A stretch of DNA of 64,000 nucleotides from Ignavibacteria bacterium UBA2333 (GTDB lineage: Bacteria; Bacteroidota; Ignavibacteria; Kapaibacteriales; Kapaibacteriaceae), in contig DDUR01000061.1 in assembly GCA_002344895.1 (NCBI GenBank), positions 161,739 through 225,738 on the forward strand. Direction: 5' to 3'. The notes below the pieces were generated by a model. It saw only the letters and a list, made by a program, of their open reading frames with translations, did no database searches and was not told the origin of the DNA. Position numbers and translations under genes: made by a program. Of this stretch, positions 34,801 to 43,152 are shown one piece after another (the first letter of the stretch is position 1; every line of letters begins with the position of its first letter).

Positions 34801-34974
34801 ATCGAAGACGATGCTCGCAGAAGATTACGTGATGCAGCATTACGGGCAATGCTCGAACAAGAAGCACTCGAAGCAATCGAAGGAGGCGCGTCGACTTCAA
34901 CTCCGCGCGGCTCGCGTCGGAGAATGTATCATTGCGACGACATGGAATGCGAGATAGCAGGTCGTGAAGACTGA
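31888..34974 (+). CDS. Exported protein with two tandem amidohydrolase domains
   Basis: 1028 residues. Signal peptide within the first 32 (LLPLYLLLTVTGLTLATVVAGA). The N-terminal amidohydrolase-like half (about 50-430) has TVYPGFIDPLVDE where active enzymes have HxH, so its metal site is probably lost. The C-terminal half (about 620-1000) keeps ITPGIIDEHSHIAI (HxH), HCHSYVQSEI, HTFTHILEGYKVA and NSDDAEM, an intact imidazolonepropionase-like metal site. Such double amidohydrolases occur in Bacteroidetes; substrates are unknown, probably an amide or peptide-like compound in the periplasm. An exact dispersed motif (31911-31924) encodes PLLP in the signal peptide. GTG at 31876 is an alternative start. 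Confidence 0.8.
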   Translation: MGRPMPQKPLLPLYLLLTVTGLTLATVVAGAQVTTTAVDGLRSKPQRFIAYINCTAYLEPGKRLDSAVIIVRDERIVQVGKGLAIPQGATVRNLRGATVYPGFIDPLVDEAALGGRPPYKPSPDDDEGPATPAPIGAHHWNQAVRPEHTVLTSLNVSQDQSREWQKNGWTTLGVVSADGIFRGSSSVIHTIPGTAADVVFRDGAYQALSFRKGSSKTPYPSSQMGAIALLRQTFLDADWYRRAHDVARKNASIAPPETNISLRALADALNVRTPWVAECQDEHDIQRWKAIASEAGIDIILKGSGREYRRPGYAGTYAGKPIILPLQFPDVPDVRDARTPRRVSLSDLLHWYAAADNARIVDSLGGRVCFTTDGMKDKSGFLKALRTVVERGLDTADALAAITTVPAEVLGVSDRTGRIAPKMYANLVITSGNLFSDETTILSVVTAGRETEFTSQPEIDIRGHWTLTSPRLRAPLILSFEGTSLSPSSSVRSDSIRIASTLRVEGSNLTMTVKLDTVGLPGTTRLTATADSILMNASLVLEDGSTTTGVLRRDSTLRAAPTPAKPTITQRRVLPNVVPMEPFGVDSLAPRSNVVLTGATVWTSGPQGKLENAWVSLAGGKITGVGTGTPPAGPSIDCSGKHITPGIIDEHSHIAITRGVNEGTHAVTTEVRIGDVLDPDDINIYRQLAGGVTSSHLLHGSANPMGGQLQFIKLRWGTDAEGLRFENAKPTVKFALGENVKQANWGDDFTIRYPQTRMGVEEIMRDAFQAAAEYERALSMNDQTKLPVRKDLQLDALVEILRSKRNIHCHSYVQSEILMLMRLAESFGFRVHTFTHILEGYKVAREMAQHGAGGSSFADWWAYKFEVFDAIPESPAIMHEQGVTVSINSDDAEMARRLNQEAAKSVKYGGVSEEDALKFVTINAAKQMAAEDRIGSLEVGKDADLVVWSGHPLSNTSRVERTYVDGTMMFSIEDDARRRLRDAALRAMLEQEALEAIEGGASTSTPRGSRRRMYHCDDMECEIAGRED
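31911..31924 (-). repeat. Dispersed motif, exact copy (in amidohydrolase signal peptide)
   Basis: GCCCCTTTTGCCCC on the + strand, encoding PLLP. Confidence 0.9.
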
Positions 34975-36508
34975 TCGTATCATCAGTCAACACGACGTAC
35001 GTACAATCTGGATCGTTACGACGATCCTTCTGCTACCACTCGTCACCTTCCCTCTCGGCATTGATCAATCGATCTTCCTCCGTGGTGGACGGATGTTGTT
35101 TGATGGTGGTACGTTGTATGCCGATTTTATCGACGTCAAACCGCCGCTGATCTTCCTCATCTTCGGACTTGCCGATCTTCTTGGTGGAGCTTCTTTTATC
35201 GGTGTTGCTGATGTACTCCTACACAGCATTGCGATACGCTTTCTGCTTTCCGCGGCCACGTCACTTCAGTTTTCAGCGCGTTCCACATGGACGATGACCC
35301 TCGTCTATGCCCTACTCCAGGTAACACTCAACATTGGCCAAACCGCACAGACAGAAACATGGGCCTGTGTGGCGTTTGCTGGGGTGTTCGCATTCTTGCT
35401 GAAGAATCCGTCCTTCAATAGGAATATCAGTCTCGGTTTCCTTCTGGCTATCTGCATCGGATTGAAGTTCACACTCGGCGTAGTTGCTCTACCTATCGCT
35501 CTCGTTATGGCGTATGAGCAACGTGGGAACGAACGAATTCGATCAATTGGCACGTTCATTGGTTCAACGATACTCACACTAACATTCGTGCTGTTGGCTG
35601 TTGGACACGATCCTCGTTTTTATGACGGATTCCGAGAGGTTATGGCCTACCTCTCAATGTATTCATCCGAACCCCGACTGTCGATCACATTTTTTACGTT
35701 TGCCCTTACACGGTGTGGTGAGTTTGCTGGTGACAACGTTGGCATCATCATCACATCTCTCGTTATTGTCGGCATTGTTGTGCTGCTCACTCAGCAGATT
35801 ACATCGTTACGCCGTAAGAACGACCTTGTTTTGTTTGCAGTACTTCTATCCTTTGTAATCCTCTTCGCCACTGTTCTTCTCGAACGCCGATTTTTCCCGT
35901 ATCACTTTGCTCGACTCTATGTACCACTTAGTTTCCTGGCAGCGTTTGGCGGGCAATGGGTGTTTACACAGTTCTCCGTATCCCGACGTAGCACAGTTGT
36001 TGTGGCGATCACGTTGGCCATGCTCTTCACGCCAATACCGCGCTACGTGAACATCGTACGTCATGCTGCCATCATGACGATTGATCCCTCACAACGTCTC
36101 GTGCGTCAATCCGAGATTTTCACAGGTTCAGCTGAGCAACTACCGAACCTGCAAACACGTTTGGCACCACTCGTTCACGACACAACACGCTGGGCCATCC
36201 TTTCGTGGCAAGCGGCACCTCTAGCACTGTCTCTACCTGGACACAACGTACTCAGTGTTGGCGCAACACAGTTTTTGACGGGCGCAGCAGCACGACCACG
36301 ATGGAAGGAGCGCTCCATTCAGGAAATGTCGACAGCCGATATGATCGTCGTTGATACATCTGACGTGGCCCCACCTGTGACACTTCATTCCATGTCAAGC
36401 TGGGGAGCCATCCGACACGACTCCACACTCTTGAACGTCTTTGTGGCGCATTTTTCGGCCACGGATACCGTTGGCTCCTACATCGTCTTCATTCGACGTC
36501 CCTCATGA
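34964..36508 (+). CDS. Multi-pass GT-C glycosyltransferase-like membrane protein
   Basis: 514 residues with about ten hydrophobic segments. The first loop carries GIDQSIFLRGGRMLFDGG and DFIDVKPPLIFLIF, the D-x-D/KPP layout of GT39/ArnT-PMT-like enzymes that use polyprenyl-phosphate sugars. The C-terminal 150 residues are a soluble, probably periplasmic, domain. Starts with GTG overlapping the amidohydrolase end by 11 bases. Substrate is unknown. First member of a long overlapping run to DUF389, so likely co-transcribed. Confidence 0.75.
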   Translation: MKTDRIISQHDVRTIWIVTTILLLPLVTFPLGIDQSIFLRGGRMLFDGGTLYADFIDVKPPLIFLIFGLADLLGGASFIGVADVLLHSIAIRFLLSAATSLQFSARSTWTMTLVYALLQVTLNIGQTAQTETWACVAFAGVFAFLLKNPSFNRNISLGFLLAICIGLKFTLGVVALPIALVMAYEQRGNERIRSIGTFIGSTILTLTFVLLAVGHDPRFYDGFREVMAYLSMYSSEPRLSITFFTFALTRCGEFAGDNVGIIITSLVIVGIVVLLTQQITSLRRKNDLVLFAVLLSFVILFATVLLERRFFPYHFARLYVPLSFLAAFGGQWVFTQFSVSRRSTVVVAITLAMLFTPIPRYVNIVRHAAIMTIDPSQRLVRQSEIFTGSAEQLPNLQTRLAPLVHDTTRWAILSWQAAPLALSLPGHNVLSVGATQFLTGAAARPRWKERSIQEMSTADMIVVDTSDVAPPVTLHSMSSWGAIRHDSTLLNVFVAHFSATDTVGSYIVFIRRPS

Positions 36509-38070
36509 CGATCTTTTCTCCCCTTGATCGACCTGGTTCTCGCCTTTATCACGACTTCTTACGTCGAGTTCCGGCGATAGCAGACCGGTTTGCACAACTT
36601 GATCCCAATGCTGAGTTTTTGCAACGACGTGCATCTGCAGGCATCTCTCGGAAGCGGCTGCAGAACCTCGCCACAACGTCGTTAGCCCCTTTTGCCCCTT
36701 CACCTCAACAGCAACAATCGATTGACCGTCTTGGTGACAGCCAATCAACGCTTGTGATTACGGGGCAACAGGTAGGATTGTTCGGTGGCCCAATGTATAC
36801 GTTGTTAAAAATCGGTACTGCTGTCCGTGTTGCGTCTGAGTGGTCGGCGCAGTTTGGAACACCCGTCATCCCGGTGTACTGGCTCGAAGACAACGATCAC
36901 GATGCTAAGGAAGCATCCACCGTGACGATGGACGGCGTGACACAAACGACGTTCTGGGACGGAAGTGATGAACGGCAACCAGTTTCACGACGAACGTTCT
37001 CGGCTGCTGACGTTGAGCGTATTCGATTACTCATTGACCAAATCAGCGGTCCATATGCCGAAGATGTTACGGGCTCATTACGCAGAATGTATAGTGACGG
37101 TGTGCCGTGGGCTGACGCAATGATTGATGTACTCTCACCATTCCTTCGTGAGTGGGGAGTGGTCGTGATTCGCGCGTCCAACATCATTAAGGAAGGTTAT
37201 CATGCTCCCCTACTACATCGACTTCTTGACGTCGGTGCCGAACGCACACTGAACATCCTTGATACTGCAGCCCAACGTCTCACCGCAGGAGGATACCATG
37301 TTCAGATTGCACCAACAACGATTCCGTTGTTTCGGCTTGATGAGACGGGGCGTCATAGAATCGACGACGTAGAGTCGCGCAGGGCTGATATCGCAGCTCA
37401 CCCCGAGTCCTACATGCCATCGGCACTATTGCGGCCCATCCTTCAAGACGCCGTTCTTCCAACCGCGGCCACCGTACTTGGTCCGGCCGAGGTTGCCTAT
37501 CATGCAGAAATGCGTGAATTCTATGCTGCACTTGGTGTTGACATGCCGGTGCCGCTACCTCGGCATGGGCTGACGCTACTTGATGCGCGTACGGAGCGTA
37601 ACCTTGGGAAGGAACACCGTTCTGCTCCAGACTTTTTTGCTGGATGGTCAGACCTTGAGCGTCAACTCGTTACTGAACTTGGTGATGACGTGTTGCCGGC
37701 CATTGATGAAGCGGCCATCACAAATGTCTTTTTGCCCTATATCGAAGCAGCCAAAGGTATCGACCCAACTCTTGTTGCCACCGTAGAATCTGCCGCGGCT
37801 TCTACACGTTCATCCTTGGAAAATCTGTCTGCCAAACTGCGCTCGGCACTCAAGAAAAAGAACACGCAACGGCTGGAACGTCAACGTGCCCTTCACCAGA
37901 TTCTCTTCCCATTTGACGCACCACAGGAACGAGCATATCCTGTAGCCTTTTGGCAGGCGCGTTTTGGAAGCGATGCACTTCGTATCATTGTCGACACTGT
38001 GACGGCCACACCTCTTGGCTCTCACGTCGTTTTTGGTGTCTCAGACCTTGTCCACGAAGCACAGCCGTGA
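36505..38070 (+). CDS. bshC: Bacillithiol biosynthesis cysteine-adding enzyme BshC
   Basis: Adds cysteine to GlcN-malate in the last step of bacillithiol synthesis. 521 residues. Rossmann-like core with the characteristic VITGQQVGLFGGPMYTLLKIGTAVR and PVYWLEDNDHDAKEAS, a helical insertion, and a C-terminal coiled-coil (SSLENLSAKLRSALKKKNTQRLERQRALHQILFP). Length typical. bshA and bshB are not in the window. Overlaps both neighbours (ATGA at the start; GTGA at the end). Contains an exact dispersed motif at 36685-36698 encoding APFAP. Confidence 0.93.
   Translation: MTIFSPLDRPGSRLYHDFLRRVPAIADRFAQLDPNAEFLQRRASAGISRKRLQNLATTSLAPFAPSPQQQQSIDRLGDSQSTLVITGQQVGLFGGPMYTLLKIGTAVRVASEWSAQFGTPVIPVYWLEDNDHDAKEASTVTMDGVTQTTFWDGSDERQPVSRRTFSAADVERIRLLIDQISGPYAEDVTGSLRRMYSDGVPWADAMIDVLSPFLREWGVVVIRASNIIKEGYHAPLLHRLLDVGAERTLNILDTAAQRLTAGGYHVQIAPTTIPLFRLDETGRHRIDDVESRRADIAAHPESYMPSALLRPILQDAVLPTAATVLGPAEVAYHAEMREFYAALGVDMPVPLPRHGLTLLDARTERNLGKEHRSAPDFFAGWSDLERQLVTELGDDVLPAIDEAAITNVFLPYIEAAKGIDPTLVATVESAAASTRSSLENLSAKLRSALKKKNTQRLERQRALHQILFPFDAPQERAYPVAFWQARFGSDALRIIVDTVTATPLGSHVVFGVSDLVHEAQP
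36685..36698 (-). repeat. Dispersed motif, exact copy (in bshC)
   Basis: GCCCCTTTTGCCCC on the + strand, encoding APFAP. Confidence 0.9.
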
Positions 38071-38558
38071 CCACATCCATGCAGCGCCCGCTCGTCCTTG
38101 TGGTGGACGATAACAAGATCACAACAAAACTCATGCGTCGTTACCTCGAAGCCAATGGCTTTGATTCTGACGAAGCAGGTGATGGTATGGAGTGTCTGGA
38201 ACGTGTTGCGCAGCGTCGACCCGATGCCATAATTCTCGACGTTATGATGCCGCGCCTTGATGGATTCGAAACCGTCAAGATGCTTAAGGCCGATGCTGCT
38301 ACGGCACAGATCCCCGTGGCCATCGTGACGGCGCTCAACGATAGCGCAACGCAGGTAAAGGCCGTAGAGGCCGGTGCCGACGACTTTTTAACAAAGCCCA
38401 TTGAAGAACGACTGCTCATAACAAAGGCACATGTACTAACGTCGTTGGGTATCGAACGAAGACGTATTGCACGCCTTCGTGAAATTATCAGTGCGCTGTT
38501 ATCCGGCGATACTTCTTCCGTTCAGGACTATCTCAAGGACGAAGGCTTTACGGCGTAA
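38067..38558 (+). CDS. Response regulator, receiver domain only
   Basis: 163 residues from the GTG overlapping the bshC stop; the ATG at 38079 is an alternative. A single CheY-like receiver: acidic pair Asp14-Asp15, phosphoacceptor Asp58 in IILDVMMPRLDG, Lys110 in DDFLTKPI. The C-terminal 45 residues form a helix (LLITKAHVLTSLGIERRRIARLREI) without a DNA-binding domain, so output is probably by protein interaction. No histidine kinase is adjacent. A frame open to 37950 inside bshC is not used. Confidence 0.88.
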   Translation: MTTSMQRPLVLVVDDNKITTKLMRRYLEANGFDSDEAGDGMECLERVAQRRPDAIILDVMMPRLDGFETVKMLKADAATAQIPVAIVTALNDSATQVKAVEAGADDFLTKPIEERLLITKAHVLTSLGIERRRIARLREIISALLSGDTSSVQDYLKDEGFTA

Positions 38559-38571
38559 CCGTCGTCTTCGT

Positions 38572-40038
38572 ATGAAACACATTGTTGTTATCGGCGGAGG
38601 TGTCGGTGGTGTATCGGCAGCCTCACGTCTGGCCGCTCGCGGTTTCTCCGTTGACCTCTTTGAAGCCGGACCTCGCACGGGCGGCAAGATGAACGTTGTG
38701 GAGTTTGATGGCTGCCTCTTTGACACAGGCCCCACACTTCTCACAATGCCATTCGTTCTTGACGATTTTTTCCGAGAGATGAAGTCGTCTCTGGCATCAG
38801 AACTCAACCTGCGTGCTGTTGATCCCGCCTGTCGTTATCTCTGGAGTGACGGCACGTCAATGGACATTCCATTTGACGTTAACCAAATTCCCGATGCTAT
38901 AGCTACCATAAGTGAACACGATGGCGTTGCGTTTACATCGTGGATCAACCATGCAAAAGAAGTGTACGATCTTACCAAGGACACCTTCATCTTTGCACCC
39001 TTTGATGGATTTGGAGAATTCTTCAAACGAAGGAACCTGCCCCTTTTGCCCCATATCCATCGACTTAGAACACTCACATCGTTTCATCGTCATAACTCGT
39101 CCTACTTCCACGATCGACGAATCCTTCAGTTTGCGGATCGATTTGCAACCTACAATGGTTCAAATCCTTATGAAGCTCCAGCAACACTGATGGTTATCCC
39201 CTGGGTGGAGTTTGGTTTTGGTGCATGGTATCCACAGGGAGGTATGGCTCGTGTTGCCGAGGCGATGACCTCGGCTGGTCAACGACACGGGCTGCGTGTC
39301 CACACATCAACAGCAGTTCGAAAGATTGTGGTTACGGGGCAAAAGGTGCGCGGCGTCGAACTCGCCGATGGCTCGTTCGTCGCCGCTGATCATGTTATCT
39401 CCAATGTTGACGTAACAACTACTCGACGAGACCTCGTTGGTGAGTCGATACGTCCACCACGCACACCTAGCCTAGCTGGTTTTGTTATACTCGCCTCGGT
39501 AGATGGCACACACGACCTGCCACATCACACGGTTTTGTTCTCCGATGATTATCAGAAGGAATTTCACCAGCTGTTTACGCAGCGCACGTATGCTGATGAT
39601 CCAACGATCTATATATCGAGATCCTGTGTAACCGATTCGGCACTCGCACCAGAAGGACGTGAGAACTGGTTTATACTCGTGAATGCGCCAGCACTTCCGA
39701 CAACATCGGAACCACTCACAGATCCACACTTTGCCGAACGTTACGGGGAACGAATTTTTGCTCGTCTTCGTCAGGCAGGTCTCAAGGTGAACATTCGATC
39801 GGTTCGCTATCGAACTGCGGTTGACATGGAACGTGAATGGAATTCGCCCTATGGATCCCTCTACGGTGCAGCGTCAAATTCACCATTGTCTGCATTCTTG
39901 CGTCCACGTCAGCAATCGACTCGATTGTCGAATCTTTGGTATGTTGGTGGCAGTGCCCACCCGGGCGGAGGAATACCGCTCGTCACCGTTTCTGGCGGCC
40001 TGGCCGCTGATTTGATTACGTCAATGGAACTCTCATGA
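38572..40038 (+). CDS. Phytoene desaturase-like FAD-dependent oxidoreductase
   Basis: 488 residues. N-terminal dinucleotide fold IVVIGGGVGGVSAASRLAARGFSVDLFEAGPRTGGKM (GxGxxG), then FDTGPTLLTMP, typical of the CrtI/CrtD family; the C-terminal GGSAHPGGGIPLVTVSGGLAAD is the second FAD contact. Enzymes of this family desaturate or oxygenate carotenoids; no crtB or other carotenoid gene is adjacent, so the substrate is open. Start: ATG giving the canonical MKHIVVIGGG N-terminus. Overlaps the lipoprotein start by 4 bases. Exact dispersed motif at 39039-39052 (PLLP) and a one-mismatch copy at 39336-39349. Confidence 0.87.
   Translation: MKHIVVIGGGVGGVSAASRLAARGFSVDLFEAGPRTGGKMNVVEFDGCLFDTGPTLLTMPFVLDDFFREMKSSLASELNLRAVDPACRYLWSDGTSMDIPFDVNQIPDAIATISEHDGVAFTSWINHAKEVYDLTKDTFIFAPFDGFGEFFKRRNLPLLPHIHRLRTLTSFHRHNSSYFHDRRILQFADRFATYNGSNPYEAPATLMVIPWVEFGFGAWYPQGGMARVAEAMTSAGQRHGLRVHTSTAVRKIVVTGQKVRGVELADGSFVAADHVISNVDVTTTRRDLVGESIRPPRTPSLAGFVILASVDGTHDLPHHTVLFSDDYQKEFHQLFTQRTYADDPTIYISRSCVTDSALAPEGRENWFILVNAPALPTTSEPLTDPHFAERYGERIFARLRQAGLKVNIRSVRYRTAVDMEREWNSPYGSLYGAASNSPLSAFLRPRQQSTRLSNLWYVGGSAHPGGGIPLVTVSGGLAADLITSMELS
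39039..39052 (-). repeat. Dispersed motif, exact copy (in desaturase gene)
   Basis: GCCCCTTTTGCCCC on the + strand, encoding PLLP. Confidence 0.9.
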
Positions 40039-40664
40039 ACCGCACATATCGATTTCTGGCAACTGCAACTACTGCCCTTCTGTTTGCTGTTGGTTGCGCT
40101 CAAGTGCGCGACATTACAAATGCACTCACAAACATTTCTCGCCTTCAGTTTAAGCTCGCCAACGTCAGCGGATTCCGCCTGGCTGGTGTTGATCTTTCGA
40201 AGGTATCTGAACCATCTCGACTTTCAATTGGCGACGCATTATCGCTAACGAATGCCTTCGCTCGTAAGTCATTTCCTGCAGAGTTTGTGTTAAACGTCGA
40301 CGCGAAAAACCCCAACACGGGAACCAACGGTACACGCCAGACAGCGATGACACTGAATGATCTTGACTGGCGATTACTCATCGACGACAAGCAGACAATT
40401 AACGGTGGGCTTGGATCTCCCGTGTCAGTCCCAGGTAACGGTCAGTCCGTTACCATTCCATTACGTATGGGGCTGGACATGTATTCTTTTTTTGCCGACA
40501 AGGGTTATGATGGCATCCTCAACCTTGCACTTGCCCTTGGCGGTGTGAATGGTAGTGCAGCACGGGTAAAGCTTGATGCAATGCCGTCGGTAGGAACACC
40601 TTTTGGTGCTATCACCTATCCTGGACGAATTGTGATTATGGACAAGTCGTTTACAGCCTCCTAA
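40035..40664 (+). CDS. LEA type 2-like lipoprotein
   Basis: 209 residues. Lipoprotein signal ending AVGC (Cys21). The rest is one beta-rich domain with LQFKLANVSGFRLAGVDL near the N-terminus and FVLNVDAKNPNTGTNG, resembling the LEA14/WHy fold (NPN is the usual strand-loop motif). Such lipoproteins are common in the FCB group; function unknown, proposed stress-related. Overlapping at both ends with neighbours (ATGA, TAATG). Confidence 0.7.
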   Translation: MNRTYRFLATATTALLFAVGCAQVRDITNALTNISRLQFKLANVSGFRLAGVDLSKVSEPSRLSIGDALSLTNAFARKSFPAEFVLNVDAKNPNTGTNGTRQTAMTLNDLDWRLLIDDKQTINGGLGSPVSVPGNGQSVTIPLRMGLDMYSFFADKGYDGILNLALALGGVNGSAARVKLDAMPSVGTPFGAITYPGRIVIMDKSFTAS

Positions 40665-41701
40665 TGGACCTACTCATCCTCTTTGTCGGTGTAGCCGGTA
40701 GTGCGCTGTGCGACTTCCTTGCAGCAGCTCTGCGGAACCTGCCCGCAGGTGTTGTTACAACGATGGCCGACGAAGGATCGCCTGCTGGAAAACGGGTAAA
40801 GGCTGCACTTGATGAAGCCGACGAAACGAGTCTAGCTATTGCCGTTGTTGACGCACTGTTTCTTGTAATCGCAACAGCTGCTGCTGCAACCATTGTCTTG
40901 GCCAATCAGGATTCGGCAATGTTCTGGACGGAGACCCTTGCCGTTCTGATTGCCGTAACGACGGCCAAGACAGTAGCATCTGTGGTAGGTGCTCGGTACG
41001 CTGACAGTCTCATGAGAACAACAGGCATTCTTCTCTTGGCTGTACGAACGATTACATCCCCGATCCGTCTTGCACATCGTATGCTCATGCGTGTTACACA
41101 ACGTGGCACGGATGAGGAGGAAGCCCGCGAAGAACTGGAAGCTCTTGTTGAAACGGCACGAGAAGAAGGTGCCCTTGATCCGGGCGAGTATCGGATCATG
41201 ACCAACATTATGCAGTTAAGCAGTATTGAGGTGACGGATGTGATGACACCACGAACCGTGGTGTTCTCCATGTCTGAAGCAACGGACGTTGCAACGGCCG
41301 TCAAACGTGCTGAACTGCAGATGTATTCACGCTGGCCTGTTCACACGGATGGGGATCTCGACAGTGTGAGTGGATATGTGATGACAAAGGACGTCTTACG
41401 AGCTGCGTTGGCTGGACGGCAAAACGTGCCCCTTTCGCGCCTTAAACGTGACGTCGACTTTATTCCAGAAAACATCACTCTGGAAAAAGCACTCGAGCAG
41501 TTTTTGCAGCGACGTCAGCATCTGTTTATGGTGGTTGACGAACACGGTGGTGTTGAGGGACTCATCACCATGGAAGATGTGCTGGAAACGATGTTAGGAG
41601 CGGAGATTGTTGACGAAGCAGATCATGTTGTTGATCTCCGCGCATTGGCAAAACAGCGTCGCGACCAACGTGTTGCCCAACGACATGTGGAGGAAGGTTG
41701 A
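40664..41701 (+). CDS. CNNM (DUF21) membrane protein with CBS pair
   Basis: 345 residues. N-terminal membrane domain (about four hydrophobic segments, 1-145) of the DUF21/CNNM type, a linker with REELEALVETAREEGALDPGEYRIMTNIMQLSSIEVTDVMTPRTVV-like phrases typical of the family, then two CBS domains ending at VVDEHGGVEGLITMEDVLETMLG. The CorC/HlyC C-terminal domain is lacking. Family members are implicated in magnesium or cobalt transport. TTGA overlap with the next gene. One-mismatch dispersed motif at 41428-41441. Confidence 0.83.
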   Translation: MDLLILFVGVAGSALCDFLAAALRNLPAGVVTTMADEGSPAGKRVKAALDEADETSLAIAVVDALFLVIATAAAATIVLANQDSAMFWTETLAVLIAVTTAKTVASVVGARYADSLMRTTGILLLAVRTITSPIRLAHRMLMRVTQRGTDEEEAREELEALVETAREEGALDPGEYRIMTNIMQLSSIEVTDVMTPRTVVFSMSEATDVATAVKRAELQMYSRWPVHTDGDLDSVSGYVMTKDVLRAALAGRQNVPLSRLKRDVDFIPENITLEKALEQFLQRRQHLFMVVDEHGGVEGLITMEDVLETMLGAEIVDEADHVVDLRALAKQRRDQRVAQRHVEEG

Positions 41702-43056
41702 AGCCACGTCGCCTCCCGGTACTCCGCGCTCTTGTCTGGCTTCGTGATGTCTTTCGTATCGAAGGACCTTTAGACGAAGCCGGTGCGCTAGAAGTAATCC
41801 GTGCCGACATTACGTTTCGCGGCGCGAAGGCCTGGATTCTGGTTGCGGCCATCTTCACTGCGTCACTTGGTCTCAATACAAACTCTGCTGCCGTCATCAT
41901 TGGGGCGATGCTTATCTCTCCCCTGATGGGTCCGATTGTTGGTATGGGCGCAGCACTTGCTGTCTGGGATGTGAGTCTACTCACAAAGTCAGCACGAAAT
42001 CTTGCTATTGCCGTTGGCATATCACTCGTAACTTCATCGATATACTTCCTTATTTCACCATTTGGTGATGCCAAGTCGGAACTTGTTGCGCGAACAACTC
42101 CTACCCTGCTCGACGCTCTTATCGCCATCTTCGGTGGGATAGCTGGTGCAGTTGCCGCTATTCGTCAGGATAAGAGTAATGTTGTTCCTGGAGTGGCCAT
42201 TGCAACGGCTCTTATGCCCCCACTCTGTACAGCTGGATATGGAATCGCTCATCTCGACTCAGCGTTTTTTCTCGGTGCATTCTACCTCTTCTTTGTAAAC
42301 GGTGTCTGTATCTCTGCAGCGACCTATGCCGTCCTTCGTGTAGCGGGATTCCACAAAAGTTCTGGCCTCGATGAACGGGCATCTCGACGTGTCCGTCGAA
42401 TTGTTTTGACCGTCGTTACGGTGACACTTTTCCCAAGTGTGATCATAGGCTATCGCATCTTTCAAGAGAATGCTTTTGAACGAGAGATAAACGGCCTCGT
42501 TGAAGACATGCGCGAACGTTTTACATCGTCGAGTGTTCTTGTTACGTATAAGCGTTATTCAACAACTGACCCACGCCTTGAACTCACGATTATCGGCACT
42601 CGTCTTGACACAAATGACAGAAGGACGGTAGATTCACTGCAACAAGCTCATGGACTTTCATCAACAACGATTATCCTTCGGCAGGCTGGTGATCCATCAC
42701 GACTCGATAGATCGCCAACGTTGTCGACAACAAAGCTGCTCGATCTCTACACAACTGCCGAAGCAGCACTTGCCACAAAGAATCGCATCATTGATTCACT
42801 TGAGCAGTCGTTACGAGGACCGATGAAGGCAGATGTTTCGGCCACAGACGTTATGCGAGAAGCATCGGTTGTCTTCTCAAACCTACGATCACTTTCCATC
42901 AGTCCGCGAACGATCACGTATGTCCGTGATGGTAAGGCCGACACATCGACGACGATCACGGCAGACTGGGCACAGCGCCCGTCGGCGAAGGATGTTCAGT
43001 CGTTAACATCATGGCTTGCAGTTCGACTCAAGGACTCAACGATCATCGTTCGGTAG
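41698..43056 (+). CDS. DUF389 membrane protein
   Basis: 452 residues. Several membrane helices (about 50-225) carrying NTNSAAVIIGAMLISPLMGPIVGMG and VVPGVAIATALMPPLCTAGYGIA, the DUF389 signature. The C-terminal 200 residues are soluble and charged, with a likely coiled coil. Function not established. Starts with TTG overlapping the CNNM gene stop (TTGA). Last gene of the run that begins with the GT-C gene; followed by a strong hairpin. Confidence 0.82.
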   Translation: MKPRRLPVLRALVWLRDVFRIEGPLDEAGALEVIRADITFRGAKAWILVAAIFTASLGLNTNSAAVIIGAMLISPLMGPIVGMGAALAVWDVSLLTKSARNLAIAVGISLVTSSIYFLISPFGDAKSELVARTTPTLLDALIAIFGGIAGAVAAIRQDKSNVVPGVAIATALMPPLCTAGYGIAHLDSAFFLGAFYLFFVNGVCISAATYAVLRVAGFHKSSGLDERASRRVRRIVLTVVTVTLFPSVIIGYRIFQENAFEREINGLVEDMRERFTSSSVLVTYKRYSTTDPRLELTIIGTRLDTNDRRTVDSLQQAHGLSSTTIILRQAGDPSRLDRSPTLSTTKLLDLYTTAEAALATKNRIIDSLEQSLRGPMKADVSATDVMREASVVFSNLRSLSISPRTITYVRDGKADTSTTITADWAQRPSAKDVQSLTSWLAVRLKDSTIIVR

Positions 43057-43084
43057 TTTGATAGCTCAGTCACCGAAAAACGCA

Positions 43085-43119
43085 ACGGCATCATCCCGAC
43101 CACGTCGCGATGATGCCGT
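43085..43119. terminator. Hairpin between convergent genes
   Basis: ACGGCATCATC at 43085-43095 pairs perfectly with GATGATGCCGT at 43109-43119, loop 13 bases. Lies between the converging DUF389 and alpha-2-macroglobulin genes. No long T run, so it is probably a bidirectional hairpin of moderate strength. Confidence 0.55.
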
Positions 43120-43152
43120 CCTCGTTGTTCGCTGTTACCTCGTTGATGTTAC

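Noticed and set aside
37950..38066. Longer response regulator start
   Set aside because: The extra 39 residues overlap bshC and have no similarity to receivers.
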